Assembly (NCBI GenBank): GCA_014529385.2
Contig: CM043958.1
Span: 153,878,793-153,942,792 of the forward strand
Direction: 5' to 3'
DNA length: 64,000 nt
DNA from: Adiantum capillus-veneris
Lineage: Eukaryota; Streptophyta; Polypodiopsida; Polypodiales; Pteridaceae
Shown here one piece after another: positions 1-10,392 of the stretch. Every line of letters starts with the position of its first letter. Position 1 is the stretch's first letter. The notes beneath the pieces were generated by a model. It searched no databases. It saw only the letters and a program-made list of their open reading frames with translations, and had not been told where the DNA came from. Both the position numbers and the translations under genes were made by a program.

Positions 1-113
1 AGTTCCTTTTAAGTTTTATTTTCAATTTTCAAGTCATTTGGATAGTTAAAACTCAGTTTCTCAATTGATATGGAAAAAACGCTAACTTCGGACTACTGAG
101 TGCAACAGGATCC

Positions 114-2054
114 ATGGCAGCCGCAAAATCACCGGCAAAGAAGAAGAGAATGACAATAAAAGACTACTTGGAAGAAGTAGAGCCATTTGTGATCCCAGAA
201 GGAACCCTGAAGCCAACCAACACATGGATTTAGGATGATTTGCTAGAGTCCATTGATTTGAAGATCTACCAAGGCATGTTCAAAGATACTGAAGGAAATG
301 CGGTAGAGCTATCCATGATACCACGGGAGCTCAACGAATTTGTCAGAAGCAAGATGGGAGATTATCTGGAAAAGCCGGACCTTCATAACTACTTTGAAGC
401 TTTGCCAGCGGGGATTGACATCAAAAGAGTGTGGGAATTTGTAACCACTATCAAAGAAGATGGAGTGGCTAGAGTCACTGATCTGTAGGGCAAGCCGGAT
501 ACCATGATTGTCATCACAGAGAGCATTCTGTACTTTTGTGGCCTCTTTGTACACATGTGGAAGTATTAATTGTAGAGCTGGCTCATGATAGCCACTTTTG
601 GGTTTGCAATGTCTTCAAAAGTGTAGTTGTTCTTCTTTTCGGAGTACACTTCATCTTGGTGCTTTGTCACACTATCTCCCTTGTTGGAGATGTCAAGAGC
701 GGCTACCACCTGGAGCATTGCCACCACCTTCACCTGGGCAATGCAGAAGAGCAAGCCAAAAGTGATCAATTATGCTGCCTAAATCCATGACAACCTGGTG
801 AAGATGGGGAACAAAAATCCCACCTACATTGTACCTGGTGAGCTAATAACAAAAGTGGTTTATGGAGCACTGCATGCCAAGGGAAACTGGCATGAACCTC
901 CTTCACAGAATGATTGGTTAAAGCTGAAAGAAGATAAAGAAGAAGAATCTCCCAAGGCACCCAGAGTAGCCACACGTTTGAAGCGTCGATTAGAGACCAT
1001 GCTAAAAGAGCTTCCAGAGTCGAAGAAGGGAAATAAAGAAAGTTTACAAGTGCCGATCAAAGAGACCAACTCACAGAAAGCGGCACGGCTAGAAAGATTA
1101 ATGGAAAGCTTCAGAGCCGAAAGAGCACTCAAGGGGGATTTGAACAAGCTGTGGAAGACATCACTAGAAGCCATGTCGGGATCATCTCGAAGGGTGCACC
1201 AAGATCGGTTTGAAGACTACATCAAAAATTTTGAGATCCTGGATGCTATGATAGAAAATATCCCGAATATCCCATTTACAGAAGAAGAAGTGGATGAAGT
1301 ACGACGGCAACTGCTAGAACAGCAGGAAGGCCAAGAAAGAGAGCGAAAGACCAAGGCGGACCGGGACTTCAAGAAGAAGCCAACAACTCCACCGTCAAGT
1401 AGGGAGTCCAACCCATCGCCATCACCACCTCCTCTTAGCCCTCCACAAACCCAACAAAAGGAGGATTAACAAGAAGATTCAAAGCAAGAGAAGAGCCAAG
1501 AGAAAGAGCAAAAAGAAGAAGCAGAACAGAAAGAGGAGAAGTTAGATCCTCAAGAAAAGAACTTCAGAATATTTCTTGATCTACTAGCTACGGGTTATTC
1601 ACAAGAAGAGGTAGCCACTGTGGCCTTTGAGTTGGCAAGCACAAGGCCCAAGGAACACATGCAGAGCCTGCGGTGGTTAGTGAAACTGAGAGAGATGGCC
1701 ACTGATACAGTGGACCTACAACCACCGACCAATGACTAGGATGTGGTGATGCACAAGCTAACCGGGCTCATGGCAAGATCAATGGCCACGGAAAGTGAGA
1801 TTGATAATCTCAAATCCAATGAAGTTCAGATCAAGGCTGAAGGCGACACACTACAAAGACAAAGCCAAGAGAATATGGACAAACAAACAAAGATGCAAGC
1901 TAGTTTGGACGCGGCATTACAAAGATGCCAGGAGATGGAACAAGAAAATCAGGCAGTAGAAAACAAGGTTTAAAGAGCTGAAGAAGAATACAAGAAAATC
2001 AGCAAGTCATTGACAGATGCAGAGAGAGAAAGGGACAACCTAACCCTACCTTGA
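114..2054 (+). pseudogene. Decayed element-like ORF with charged coiled-coil C-terminus
   Basis: I do not recognise the family. From an ATG at 114 one reading frame can be followed for about 1.9 kb without a frameshift, broken only by stops: TAG at 231 and 486, several TAA/TAG between about 566 and 780, TAA at 1467, TAG at 1737, TAA at 1971, then TGA near 2052. The N-terminal part begins MAAAKSPAKKKR and is followed by a mixed, globular-looking part; the middle part (798-1469) is lysine/glutamate-rich and ends in a proline/serine stretch; 1743-1973 is a heptad-like, glutamine-rich coiled coil. Most stops sit where CAA or CAG would fit. The build (basic start, globular part, charged coiled coil) resembles a retroelement gag or accessory ORF more than a host gene, but this is inference. 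No LTRs were found around it. Confidence 0.45.
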
Positions 2055-2640
2055 AGCCCATCAACTGCGGGAGATTCAAGAGCAAGACAAGGACTAGCAG
2101 ATGAGGTTGAGCGTTCCCTAAAAGCAGCACCTCTTGTGGAGCCACATCCAAACATTGTGGAATTGGATCCACCGGCCCATCCCATATAGTAGATTTGTAA
2201 CAAGATACCTCAAATTATGTAGAAGATGCTATTTGTGGTCTTCCACTATATGCGCATGCTTTGAACATTATGAGAATAAATAGGTGTTTCGTTTGCTCGC
2301 AAATACTTGTAAAGATGACTTTTGCTAGTTGTCATAAACTAGATCATTTACTATTTGTACTCATTTGTATGTTATTTAATTCTAAAGAGCTACATGTGTT
2401 TTTGGCTACTTTGTAAGCTCAATTAAGCACTGTGGTTGTCCTGAGTAGCTGCTGTGTAGAGAAGAAAGAGAGATTTTTCGTCTATTTGACTCAATCAATG
2501 AAACGAGCATAGAGAAAGCTTTTTAAAAGAAATAATCATTTTATTTTATTTTTTGCTTCCTCAAAAGATTCCTCCAATCCCTACTCCTTAGGGAGCTAAG
2601 GACAATGAGCAGCATCCCCATGGCCACCCTTTGTTTAATT
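2055..2640. other. No recognised feature
   Basis: AT-rich sequence between the decayed ORF and the first gypsy fragment. I see no coding frame, terminal repeat or RNA gene here. It may be the 3' untranslated part of the preceding element. Confidence 0.3.
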
Positions 2641-3391
2641 CAATCGTTGCTAATTTGAAGCTAGAGGATCACCAACGTATATTTCTAGCTCACTTTCTTG
2701 CTATCTAGGAGGGCACCAAAGATATCATAATGCCCCCAAAAAAAAGAGGCTACCAAGGTGATAGCAGAAGAGCCAGATTAGGTTGAAGAAATTGAGATAC
2801 TAAAGAAAATCCTTAGACAATCAAGATGAACAATAATTTTCTACAAGGTTTTAGAAATGAAATGGTCAAATTGTAAAGATGGTACAAGGATGTAATTGCA
2901 TGGCATCATATTAACATGAAGGGTACTAATCATGGGGTTTGTAACCACAAAATCCCACTAAAGGTTGATGCCAAACCCAATAGGATACAAAGGTGCATAA
3001 TGAATCCTAATTGTAGGTAAAGGAGGAGATTGATAGTTTTCTCAAGGAAAGATTTATATCTGGCATTGAGAGTAGTGATTGGATTTCCCCCCATTGCAAT
3101 GGTTCCTAAGAAGAATGGGAAGCTTAGAGTGTTTTAGGAAGTCAAATGAGCAAATCATTAAGGATCTGTTTCCTTTTCCTTCTACCAATATGTTGTTGGA
3201 TCAAGTTGTAGGGCATGACATGTATAGCTTCTTAGATGGATACAATGGATACAACCAGGTAGAATTCGCATCAAAATTTTAGAAAATACAACTTTCATCA
3301 CGGAGTGGGAAGCATTCCTTTGCTTGGTAATGCCTTCCAGCTACTTTCCAACATGCAATGATGAACATCTTCAAGAAGTTCATTGTGATAT
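2640..3391 (+). pseudogene. Ty3/gypsy reverse transcriptase, 5' part (split)
   Basis: Fragments in shifting frames match the start of a plant Ty3/gypsy reverse transcriptase: a stretch reading like NPNCR followed by a lysine/glutamate helix, then SSDWISP-like and PKKNGKLRV-like pieces (about 3070-3125), and MYSFLDGYNGYNQV at 3223-3264, the palm motif carrying the first catalytic Asp. Frameshifts and stops make it a pseudogene. The frame is cut at 3391 by the copia element and resumes at 6357. The two halves together show that an older gypsy copy was the insertion target. The upstream part (2640-2900) is only weakly gag/protease-like. Confidence 0.75.
3387..3391. repeat. Target site duplication GATAT, left copy
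   Basis: GATAT directly precedes the TGTTACC start of the left copia LTR and is repeated at 6352-6356 just after the right LTR, as expected from staggered integrase cutting. Confidence 0.85.
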
Positions 3392-3617
3392 TGTTACCAT
3401 ATACATGTGGTAGTGATGTGTGTGAACACACTAGGACCGCCGGGGCATTTTTCCCCTCTTTAGGAGGGTTTTCCCCCCGTTCATTGTATATACGTCCATC
3501 ACTCTAGGGCTATCTATCTTTTCATTGCACACTAAGTAATACACTCTCTATTGTGTACCTTGATCTTGCTTCGTCTTCTCCAAGTTGTTGTGTTTCTCTG
3601 CAACCCTAATTCCAACA
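3392..3617 (+). repeat. 5' LTR of copia element
   Basis: 226 bp, starting TGTTACCATATAC and ending CCAACA. It is nearly the same as 6127-6351, with scattered substitutions such as ACCGCCGGGG against ACCACAAGGG, so the insertion is not recent. Confidence 0.9.
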
Positions 3618-3619
3618 AT

Positions 3620-3631
3620 TAGTATTAGAGC
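3620..3631 (+). promoter_or_regulatory. Decayed primer binding site (initiator Met tRNA)
   Basis: TAGTATTAGAGC lies two bases after the 5' LTR and corresponds to the usual plant TGGTATCAGAGC with two transitions, so first-strand priming would be weakened. Confidence 0.65.
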
Positions 3632-3977
3632 AGGTTGCGTTCTCCCGGGCTTAGTCGTCAGCAGCTCCAGCACACGCTGCTCACTTTCTTCGATTTTTGT
3701 GAGCTTTGGCGAGCGTTCGTAGGTCGACAAAGGTTTCGGGCAAGCTCGTAGAGCTTATCTGCTCTCATTTCTGATTCCGGCTCATTTCGGCCTTGGTTTC
3801 CATTACAGGTAGTACTGCACATGCTATTTTGTCATTTTATGCAGAATTTCTATCAGTCCTGTTTTCTGCATAACATGTGCCTTACAATCTTCTACGGTTT
3901 GTGCTATATAGCACGTGTTGTTCTCCCTTCGTTTCTCCTCTTTTCGGGCAGTTTTCACATCAGGTGCAACATTTACC

Positions 3978-4694
3978 ATGTCCGACAACAACACAGATGT
4001 GTTCAAGATGTTTGTTGTTGAGGACAGATTGGATGGGGACAATTACACTATGTGGGCTTACATGATGCAACATGTTCTTGTGTCAAAGGGCGTATGGAAT
4101 ATTGTGCAGGGCATGTATCATTTGCAAACAAAGCGTATCCTGGTTTCACGGGATGTAGTGTTTGTGGAAGATTTTGTTCACCCCTTGCTGTCATGTACTA
4201 GAGATAGTAATGTAAGCTCACAAGACATTTATGACACTTTATTGCCTCTTTTCAATGGTGGAAGTTCGAATGTAAATTCCAATGAGGCAAATGTACAGCC
4301 TATGGGGGTTTCTGAAAATGTTACAGATCATCCTATTACTGATGCATATGTACATGATGTACTTGATGAGAAAAGGACTGAAAATGAGCAGGCTAGAGGT
4401 ATGCCAAAATGGCTAGTGCATACATTGCATGACAGTAAATTGGATGCACCTTTGTCTACTTGTGCTCGTTCAGGCTCTCGCCATGCATCTTATGCATCAG
4501 ATTGTTATACTTCGGCTGTGTCTAGCTTACGTGATGCTGAGGAACCTCTATCTTTTGATGAAACACATAATTCAAGAAATTGGATGGCTGCCATGCAATC
4601 AGAATATGATGCACTTATAGAAAACGACACATGGAATTTATGTGATTTGCCTCCTGGCAAAAAGGCCATTGCTACGAAGTGGGTTTACAATTGA
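3978..4694 (+). pseudogene. Copia gag start fused in frame to integrase tail and RT start
   Basis: The ORF from ATG 3978 has 238 codons before a stop. The first ~50 residues resemble the copia gag N-terminus (a DGDNYTMWAYMMQ motif). They run directly into an integrase C-terminal signature (RILVSRDVVFVED, about residues 55-70), a low-complexity linker, and the start of the copia reverse transcriptase domain (NWMAAMQSEYDAL, then GKKAIATKWVY). Most of gag, the protease and the integrase core are therefore deleted, yet the join keeps the frame. It ends at a frameshift-induced TGA at 4692; coding similarity continues in another frame. Confidence 0.8.
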
Positions 4695-5595
4695 AATGCA
4701 AGCCGGATGGTGAGATCGATCGCCATAAGGCTCGACTTGTTGCAAAGGGTTATGCACAACAACTTATGAAGAGACTTTTGCTCCCACTTGTCGTATGACT
4801 ACTATGCGTATTCTATGTGCATTGACAGCTCATTTTGGTTGGGATGTACATCAATCAGACATTGTTACTGCTTTCTTGAATGGTGACATTTTTTAGGAAG
4901 TCTATGTAACGCAACCTCGTGGTTTTTTCATAAAAGGACAAGAGGACAAGGTGTGCAGATATAAGAAGGCTTTGTATGGGTTGAAGCAATCTCCTCGTGC
5001 ATGGTATGAGAAAGCTGACACTCATTTGGTCAAATGAGGCTTTCGTAACAGTCCAATAGAAAGCACATTGTATGTAAAGCGTGAGGGTGATGTACTTCTC
5101 ATTGTGGTTCTTTATGTAGATGATTTGTTGATCACTGGACCAAATGAGAGACATATTGCTGAATTTAAGGCTGATTTGAATGCTACTTTCAAGATGAAAG
5201 ATTTGGGGTTGTTGCATCATTACTTGGGTATACAGTTTAAGCAGTGTGATGGTGGTATTGCCTTTTGTCAAAAAAGTTACATAGAGACATTGCTATGTAA
5301 GTTTGGACTTGAGGATTGCAAACCTATTGCCACTTCCATGGAAACAGGTTTGAAATTGGGTTTTCATGATGCTGGTGATCCTGCTGATGTCACTCTTTAC
5401 CAAATTGTTGTTGGATGCCTCATTTATGTATGCAACACGAGGCCAGATATTCAATTTGCAGTCTCACAGGTCAGTAGATTTATGCATAGCCCAGGGTCTA
5501 AGCATTGGCAGGCTGTAAGAGGATTTTTTGCTACCTTAGTGGCACTTTACATCTTGGCTTGTTTTATCCCAAGGGGGGATCATTGCCGCTAGACT
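4690..5595 (+). pseudogene. Copia reverse transcriptase (RVT_2), broken
   Basis: Continues the domain begun at about 4565. Recognisable pieces in order are KARLVAKGYAQ, a HQSDIVTAFLNGD-like motif with the first catalytic Asp, [13 protein letters not shown], then the intact 5068-5592 frame with YVDDLLITG at about 5118 (catalytic DD kept) and MKDLGLLHHYLGIQ. Breaks include a frameshift near 4690, another near 4770, TAG near 4893 and TGA near 5035. It once copied element RNA into cDNA; this copy cannot make the full enzyme. Confidence 0.88.
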
Positions 5596-6045
5596 TACAT
5601 GCTTTTTCAAACTCAAATTGGGTTGGTTGTTTTGACACGAGAGTGTCCACTAGTGGTTTTTGTTTCATCCTTGGCAGTTCATGTATATCATGGTTGAGCA
5701 AGAAGCAACCTATTGTGGCCACTTCTAGTTGTGAGGCGACAGTCTTCACAGCTACGGTTGAGTGTGTATGGCTTAGACGCCTTATTGCTAATTTGGGTGT
5801 TGGATAGGACACTGCCAACACTATCTACACTAACAGTCAGAGCGCATTGGAAGTTGCGAGGAACCCAATTTTTCATTCTCGCACAAAGCACATTGAGGTG
5901 CATTACCACTGTGTCAGGGAGAGACTCTCAACACGAGAGATCAACTTGGCTTATGTGCCAGCACAGGACAACCTTGCAGATCTTTTCACAAAGGCATTGT
6001 CTCGTGAGAAGCTCGAAGCTTTCCTTTGGGCTTACTCCCCTTTGT
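5505..6045 (+). pseudogene. Copia RNase H domain, catalytic residues altered
   Basis: The frame at 5505-5807 and its continuation at 5847-6040 show the copia RNase H order: AFSNSNWVG, STSGFCFILG, SSCEATVF, a TNSQSAL motif and RTKHIEVHYH, with the typical tail NLADLFTKAL. In active copies the first and third motifs carry Asp; here both positions read Asn, consistent with G-to-A change. A stop at about 5806 separates the two pieces. It would have removed the RNA strand during reverse transcription. Confidence 0.85.
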
Positions 6046-6117
6046 GGACTGATCATGTCCTCAAGGCATGGCACTTCCCTTTACTCATGTGCCAGCTCTC
6101 GTTCACCGCATCACTCC

Positions 6118-6126
6118 AAGGGGATT
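6118..6126 (+). promoter_or_regulatory. Polypurine tract of copia element
   Basis: AAGGGGATT immediately before the 3' LTR; position and purine content fit the plus-strand primer. Confidence 0.6.
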
Positions 6127-6351
6127 TGTTACCATATACATGTGGTAGTGATGTGTGTGAACACACTAGGACCACAAGGGCATTTTTTCCCTCTTTAGGA
6201 GGTTTTTTCCTTCGTGCATTGTATATACGCCCATCACTCTAGGACTATCTTTCTTTTCATTGCACACTAAGTAATACACTCTCTATTGTGTGCCTTGAGC
6301 TTCCTTCATCTTCTCAGCTGTGTTCGTTTCTCAGCAACCCTAATTCCAACA
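6127..6351 (+). repeat. 3' LTR of copia element
   Basis: 225 bp, same ends as the 5' LTR, followed by the GATAT duplication at 6352-6356. Confidence 0.9.
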
Positions 6352-6356
6352 GATAT

Positions 6357-7010
6357 TTATTGATAATTTCACAATCTATTGTGGAATGATGAAGCACTTG
6401 GTGTGTCTAACCCCGGTTTTCCAAAGATGTAGGAAAAAAAGGGTGAGCTTGAATCCATACAAATGTGTCTTTGTAGTATTCAAGGTTCAAAATTTAGCCA
6501 TAATGTGTTCACTGAGGAAATGGAAATGGCTAGCATTTCTCTTTTTGAGTAACAAGTTTTAGATAAAAGGAAGACTCATATAATGGATGTTTCTACTCTA
6601 GGGATTTGATTTTCAACTCAAGCATAAACCTAGGAAGATTCACTTCAAGGTAGATTTACTTTCACGAGAAATGTTACCCAAGAATGAAGAGTTACCAAGC
6701 ATTCGATGGATTAAGGTTGTTTTCATGATGACTTGGTTTAAATTAGCCTTTCCATGAGGGATGTGGACCAAAAGACATAACAATATCTTCTGTTTATGAA
6801 AAGAAGTTGTTTGTATGAGGAATCTTATCCCTCTAGTATGAGTCAACCTTCAACAAGTCATAAAGGGATTTTTGGGAATGGCATCACATAGGAGGATGAA
6901 AATGGGTCATGCATGCTTTTCGACATGTAGAAGGGTGACCATTGATGATGATTTGAAATATTTAGAGTACTTGTGCCTATTTTGACAAAGCATTAGCAAA
7001 GCTCATCATC
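6357..7010 (+). pseudogene. Ty3/gypsy reverse transcriptase and RNase H, 3' part
   Basis: Coding similarity of the split gypsy copy resumes after the copia insertion: an IDNFTIY piece (the YVDD-box region), HLVCLTPVFQRCRK and VSLNPYKCVF (6390-6470) are typical of the palm-to-thumb region, and KHKPRKIHFKVDLLSRE at about 6620-6670 corresponds to the end of RNase H. Stops and shifts are frequent. Beyond about 7010 nothing is recognisable; the integrase and the 3' LTR were not found. Confidence 0.7.
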
Positions 7011-9484
7011 GACCTTCCCAAGAAGAGTGAGAAGCAGAAAACGTTTTTCGAAAGCCTCAAATAGGATGCATGCTAAGCTTCCTGAGTACTTCGTCTAAAG
7101 TTTGCACATCGACATTCTTGCAATTCTCCCCCCTAAAAGCAAGACTACAGACAAGGAGAAGCACAAAAGCAAGCATTGATACACTCTTTCCTCAGCAGTC
7201 TATCCCTGATGACAAAGGGAGAACCAAAGGTATGTAAAACTTGGGCTTTAGCATGAGGCTAAGTTGATGGAAGAGGAACAACACGGAAGCAGTGGTGATG
7301 GTAGATAGGACAATAAAAATGAGAAATTACCCTAATTATTATTGATGATAGACATGGACTCTTGTATAAAGATGAAGGCCTTGAAGAGGAGCTTAAAATT
7401 AATCTTAATGAGGATGAACCTAGCAATTTAAGAGGGCAAACAAGGCATCCATTGATGTGTGGCCTATGAAAATCTTAAGAAGTCTAGACAATTCATTTTA
7501 GAGAGTTGTAATGACACACTCTGCTCTACAAAAAAGAGGAGAAAGTTATGAGAGAAGCATCAAAGGATTGTGCTTGATTCAATTTTGAAGGATCTAAATG
7601 TCCTTGGGAAGATCCCATGCCAGAAATAGGAGAACAACATCTTGCTCAGGGACTTCGTGATGTAAGACTCTCTATGTATGACATGTCGGAGTGGAAGGAG
7701 GATGCACTTGGTAAGTCAACCTAATGCTATCAATACAAGAGCAAAGACAAAGTCTTCCCATTTATACGTTGAAAAATGAGTTGGTTAGAATAGTCCCTAA
7801 GAACAAGAGCAAATTATCAACGGAGCATTTACAAATTGGTGGACAAGACTTTGTGTTAAGAAGATTGTCATCACCATGCAAATCTCCATGTTTATGTATT
7901 TTATTAGACCTCACAACTAAACTATGGGCCAAGGCATGGCTTTCATTTTTTATAATTTTTGAGGAGAGAGTGTCGACTTTCCACGATACTTTTGTATGGC
8001 ACTTTTGTATGATGCGCACTTTATATAGTTTGTAGTTTGTGAAATTTCCTTATTGCATGAGAAAAGTTTAACCACTCACATGGTTTTCTTGTAGCTAAGA
8101 AAAAAACATTCTCTGCCTTGCACACTCAGACGAGACACCTACTTAATGATCGGGTCAGTAGTCCAAGTTAATTTTCACATTTCTCTACCCTACAATCTAC
8201 TATATGTAAACAAACTCTGTATGACTCGTGACAACGCATCAATACTTAACCATACTAACAAATTTATTTGGGAAGACCAACCAAGTAAGAGCAAAATCTC
8301 TATGTGTGTGTGTAAGATGAATTCTCTTGTGTGCTTTGTCAATTGATATGGCATGCAAATGCAGTAGAGGCTGATGGCGGAATGTGGATAGCACGAGTGG
8401 GACACTGGCAAGTAGGATTGAAGACACGTTCTCTCTTGTTTTGTACTACAAAGGGTGGAGCTAGGAAGGGTGTGAGGAGCCTCGTCACACGGGGTTAGGG
8501 GCCAAAAGAGATCAAAGGCCCAAATTGAGGGAGGAAACATTTTGATCTCCGATGTCCGATCGCCACAATGAACTAGGAGTGAACTAGCATGAATTACGAG
8601 TGAACTAGGGTGAACTAGGGACAAAAACGACGCCCTAAGTACATTACGAGTTTAGCCCACTCCAAGCGCACCTCTAATTCATCGACCTTGCGAGGCAAGA
8701 GTAGAATTCAAGACCTCCTGGTTGCCACACAAAAGCCCTACTGCCACACTAGTATGCATCAATGAGCATGTCGGCATGTTAGACATACACTATCGTAGCT
8801 CATGCCCCGAGTTCACTTCAAGTTTAGCCCACTCCTAGTTCACCATGACAATCGGATGAGAGAGATCAAAGCCACTCCACGCCCCCAAATTTAGACCTTA
8901 GATCCCCTATGGGTCTCGACTCTGTGCCATAATAGTGATGAGGTGTGAGAAGGGGAGGGGCAAGGATTAGGAGGGATAGCATGAGAGAGGAGGAGCATGA
9001 GAAGAAGGAAGGAGGGGCAGACAGGAGGGCAAGCGAGAGAGGAGGAGGAGAGGAATGTAAATGGATACATCAAAGGATCCGACAAAATGTTACAACATTG
9101 ACGTGACAATAAAGTTCCAAGGAATTTGCATGCTGAGCTTTTGGGTTCAACAGTATTGATTGACAACTGCATCGACACTTGCAACAATGCATGACTCCTC
9201 ACAAGTTTTGATGGGCAACGTAGTTAGACAACATCCAACGGCACAAGTGGTTGGTAAGGGAATCAACTACACTTGGAAAGTTGAAGTTGAAGGCAATATG
9301 GATGACCACTTCACCTTGAACGTCAGCACTTCATAATAGCATCATCAACAACAATAATTCTTGGATAGTGTGAGAGAGGAGGAGCAAGCGGTAGAGGAGG
9401 AGGCATGAATGTGTAAGGGAGGGGCAGAGCGACAAAAAGCGAGGGGGGGAATCGTCTAATATGTTTTTTAAATTTTGGAGCAAC
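7011..9484. other. Uncharacterised intergenic DNA
   Basis: No domain, terminal repeat or RNA gene recognised. Short open frames at 7724-8035, 8190-8624 (minus) and 8891-9202 (minus) show no conserved motif and look like chance frames. Around 8930-9060 the sequence is purine-rich (GGAGGA/GAGAGG). Confidence 0.3.
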
Positions 9485-9750
9485 ATTAGGTCTCCCCAAT
9501 CTCGAAGAACTAAAAAGCCTTTCAAAACATCTTAAGTGCATAAGTGAAGGGTGAGTTTAGGAAATGAAAAGATCCATGGAAGTGGAAAGTCAAAAAACTT
9601 TTTGTGTCCATATAAATAGAGATGGTCCTTGATGCATTTGTTTTTTTCTTTGCTTATTTTCCCTTTAGCATTTTCTTCTCTTTAGAGTGTCCTTGCACTA
9701 TATGTAAGTAGTGAATATATATTTTTTGAAGCCATTAGGAGAGCTTGTTA
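9485..9750 (+). repeat. Dispersed repeat R1, copy 1
   Basis: About 265 bp closely matching 23025-23300 in the same orientation, starting at GGTCTCCCCAATCTCG and running past GTGTCCTTRCACTAT. It is non-coding and may be the end of an unidentified element. Confidence 0.7.
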
Positions 9751-9949
9751 GCACTAGGAAGCTTAAACCTAAGCATAAGTGGAATCAAGGGGGATTCCAC
9801 TTTATCATTTTAAATTGAAAACCATTTGATGGGAAAAATATAAGGGTTTTAGAGCACCAAATGGGAGCAGGTATCTCCAGTCTACATGTAAGCGGAGATC
9901 CATCTCCCTTTTCCTTCATACCTGCCATGGCACCTCGCTATGCATGTGC

Positions 9950-9955
9950 ACACAC

Positions 9956-10038
<83 letters not shown>

Positions 10039-10053
10039 AGAAGAAGAAGAAGA
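9950..10053 (+). repeat. Compound microsatellite (TG)n(GA)n(GAA)n
   Basis: A pure TG run (about 9959-9993) passes directly into GA (about 9994-10034) and then GAA. Open frames called across it are low-complexity artefacts. Confidence 0.95.
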
Positions 10054-10149
10054 TTGTTTTAACGTCGTAGGAAACTATCCCAAGTTGCATGTGAATACAA
10101 TATATATGACAAAAGGGAGCAAAATTGCTCAAATACAATGTCTATGGCT

Positions 10150-10383
10150 TTAAGAGGTCTCTCTCTCATCCTCGCATAACTCAACATAACTCCATATGTC
10201 TTTATAGAGCTTTTCGTCTAGGCAAATGTCCTCTGTTTCATTTCGTAGGTCCTCCGCATGCATCCCATAGAGAGTAGCAACGCTAGGTTTGTCTGGCATC
10301 ACATCAACGGCTTCTGAATCAGCATCCGCTCCGATCTCCTCCATAGATGCCAAGGTGATGGGCAAATTGTAGCCCTCATACAT
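10150..10383 (-). other. Short acidic tail frame downstream of transposase
   Basis: A 77-codon acidic frame follows the DUF4216-like end on the minus strand. It may be the last part of the transposase or its 3' trailer; no motif was recognised. Confidence 0.3.
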
Positions 10384-10392
10384 CCGTTCACT

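Larger units (their letters stand above)
3392..6351 (+). mobile_element. Ty1/copia LTR retrotransposon, internally deleted, nested in gypsy RT
   Basis: A 2.96-kb element bounded by about 226-bp LTRs (TGTTACC...CCAACA) and flanked by 5-bp GATAT duplications. The order inside is primer site, 5' leader, gag start fused to the integrase tail and reverse transcriptase, then RNase H and a purine-rich tract. The LTR-gag-(integrase)-RT-RNase H order is that of Ty1/copia. Protease and the integrase core are missing, so it could only move with help from another copy. It sits inside the reverse transcriptase of an older Ty3/gypsy copy, whose coding frame continues across the two flanks. Confidence 0.92.

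Noticed and set aside
798-1469. Functional host gene of 223 codons
   Set aside because: The coding similarity extends in the same frame on both sides beyond stops, so this is a piece of a larger decayed ORF.
8891-9541. Minus-strand hydrophobic serine/leucine-rich proteins
   Set aside because: They arise from purine-rich DNA read on the other strand, with no conserved motif.
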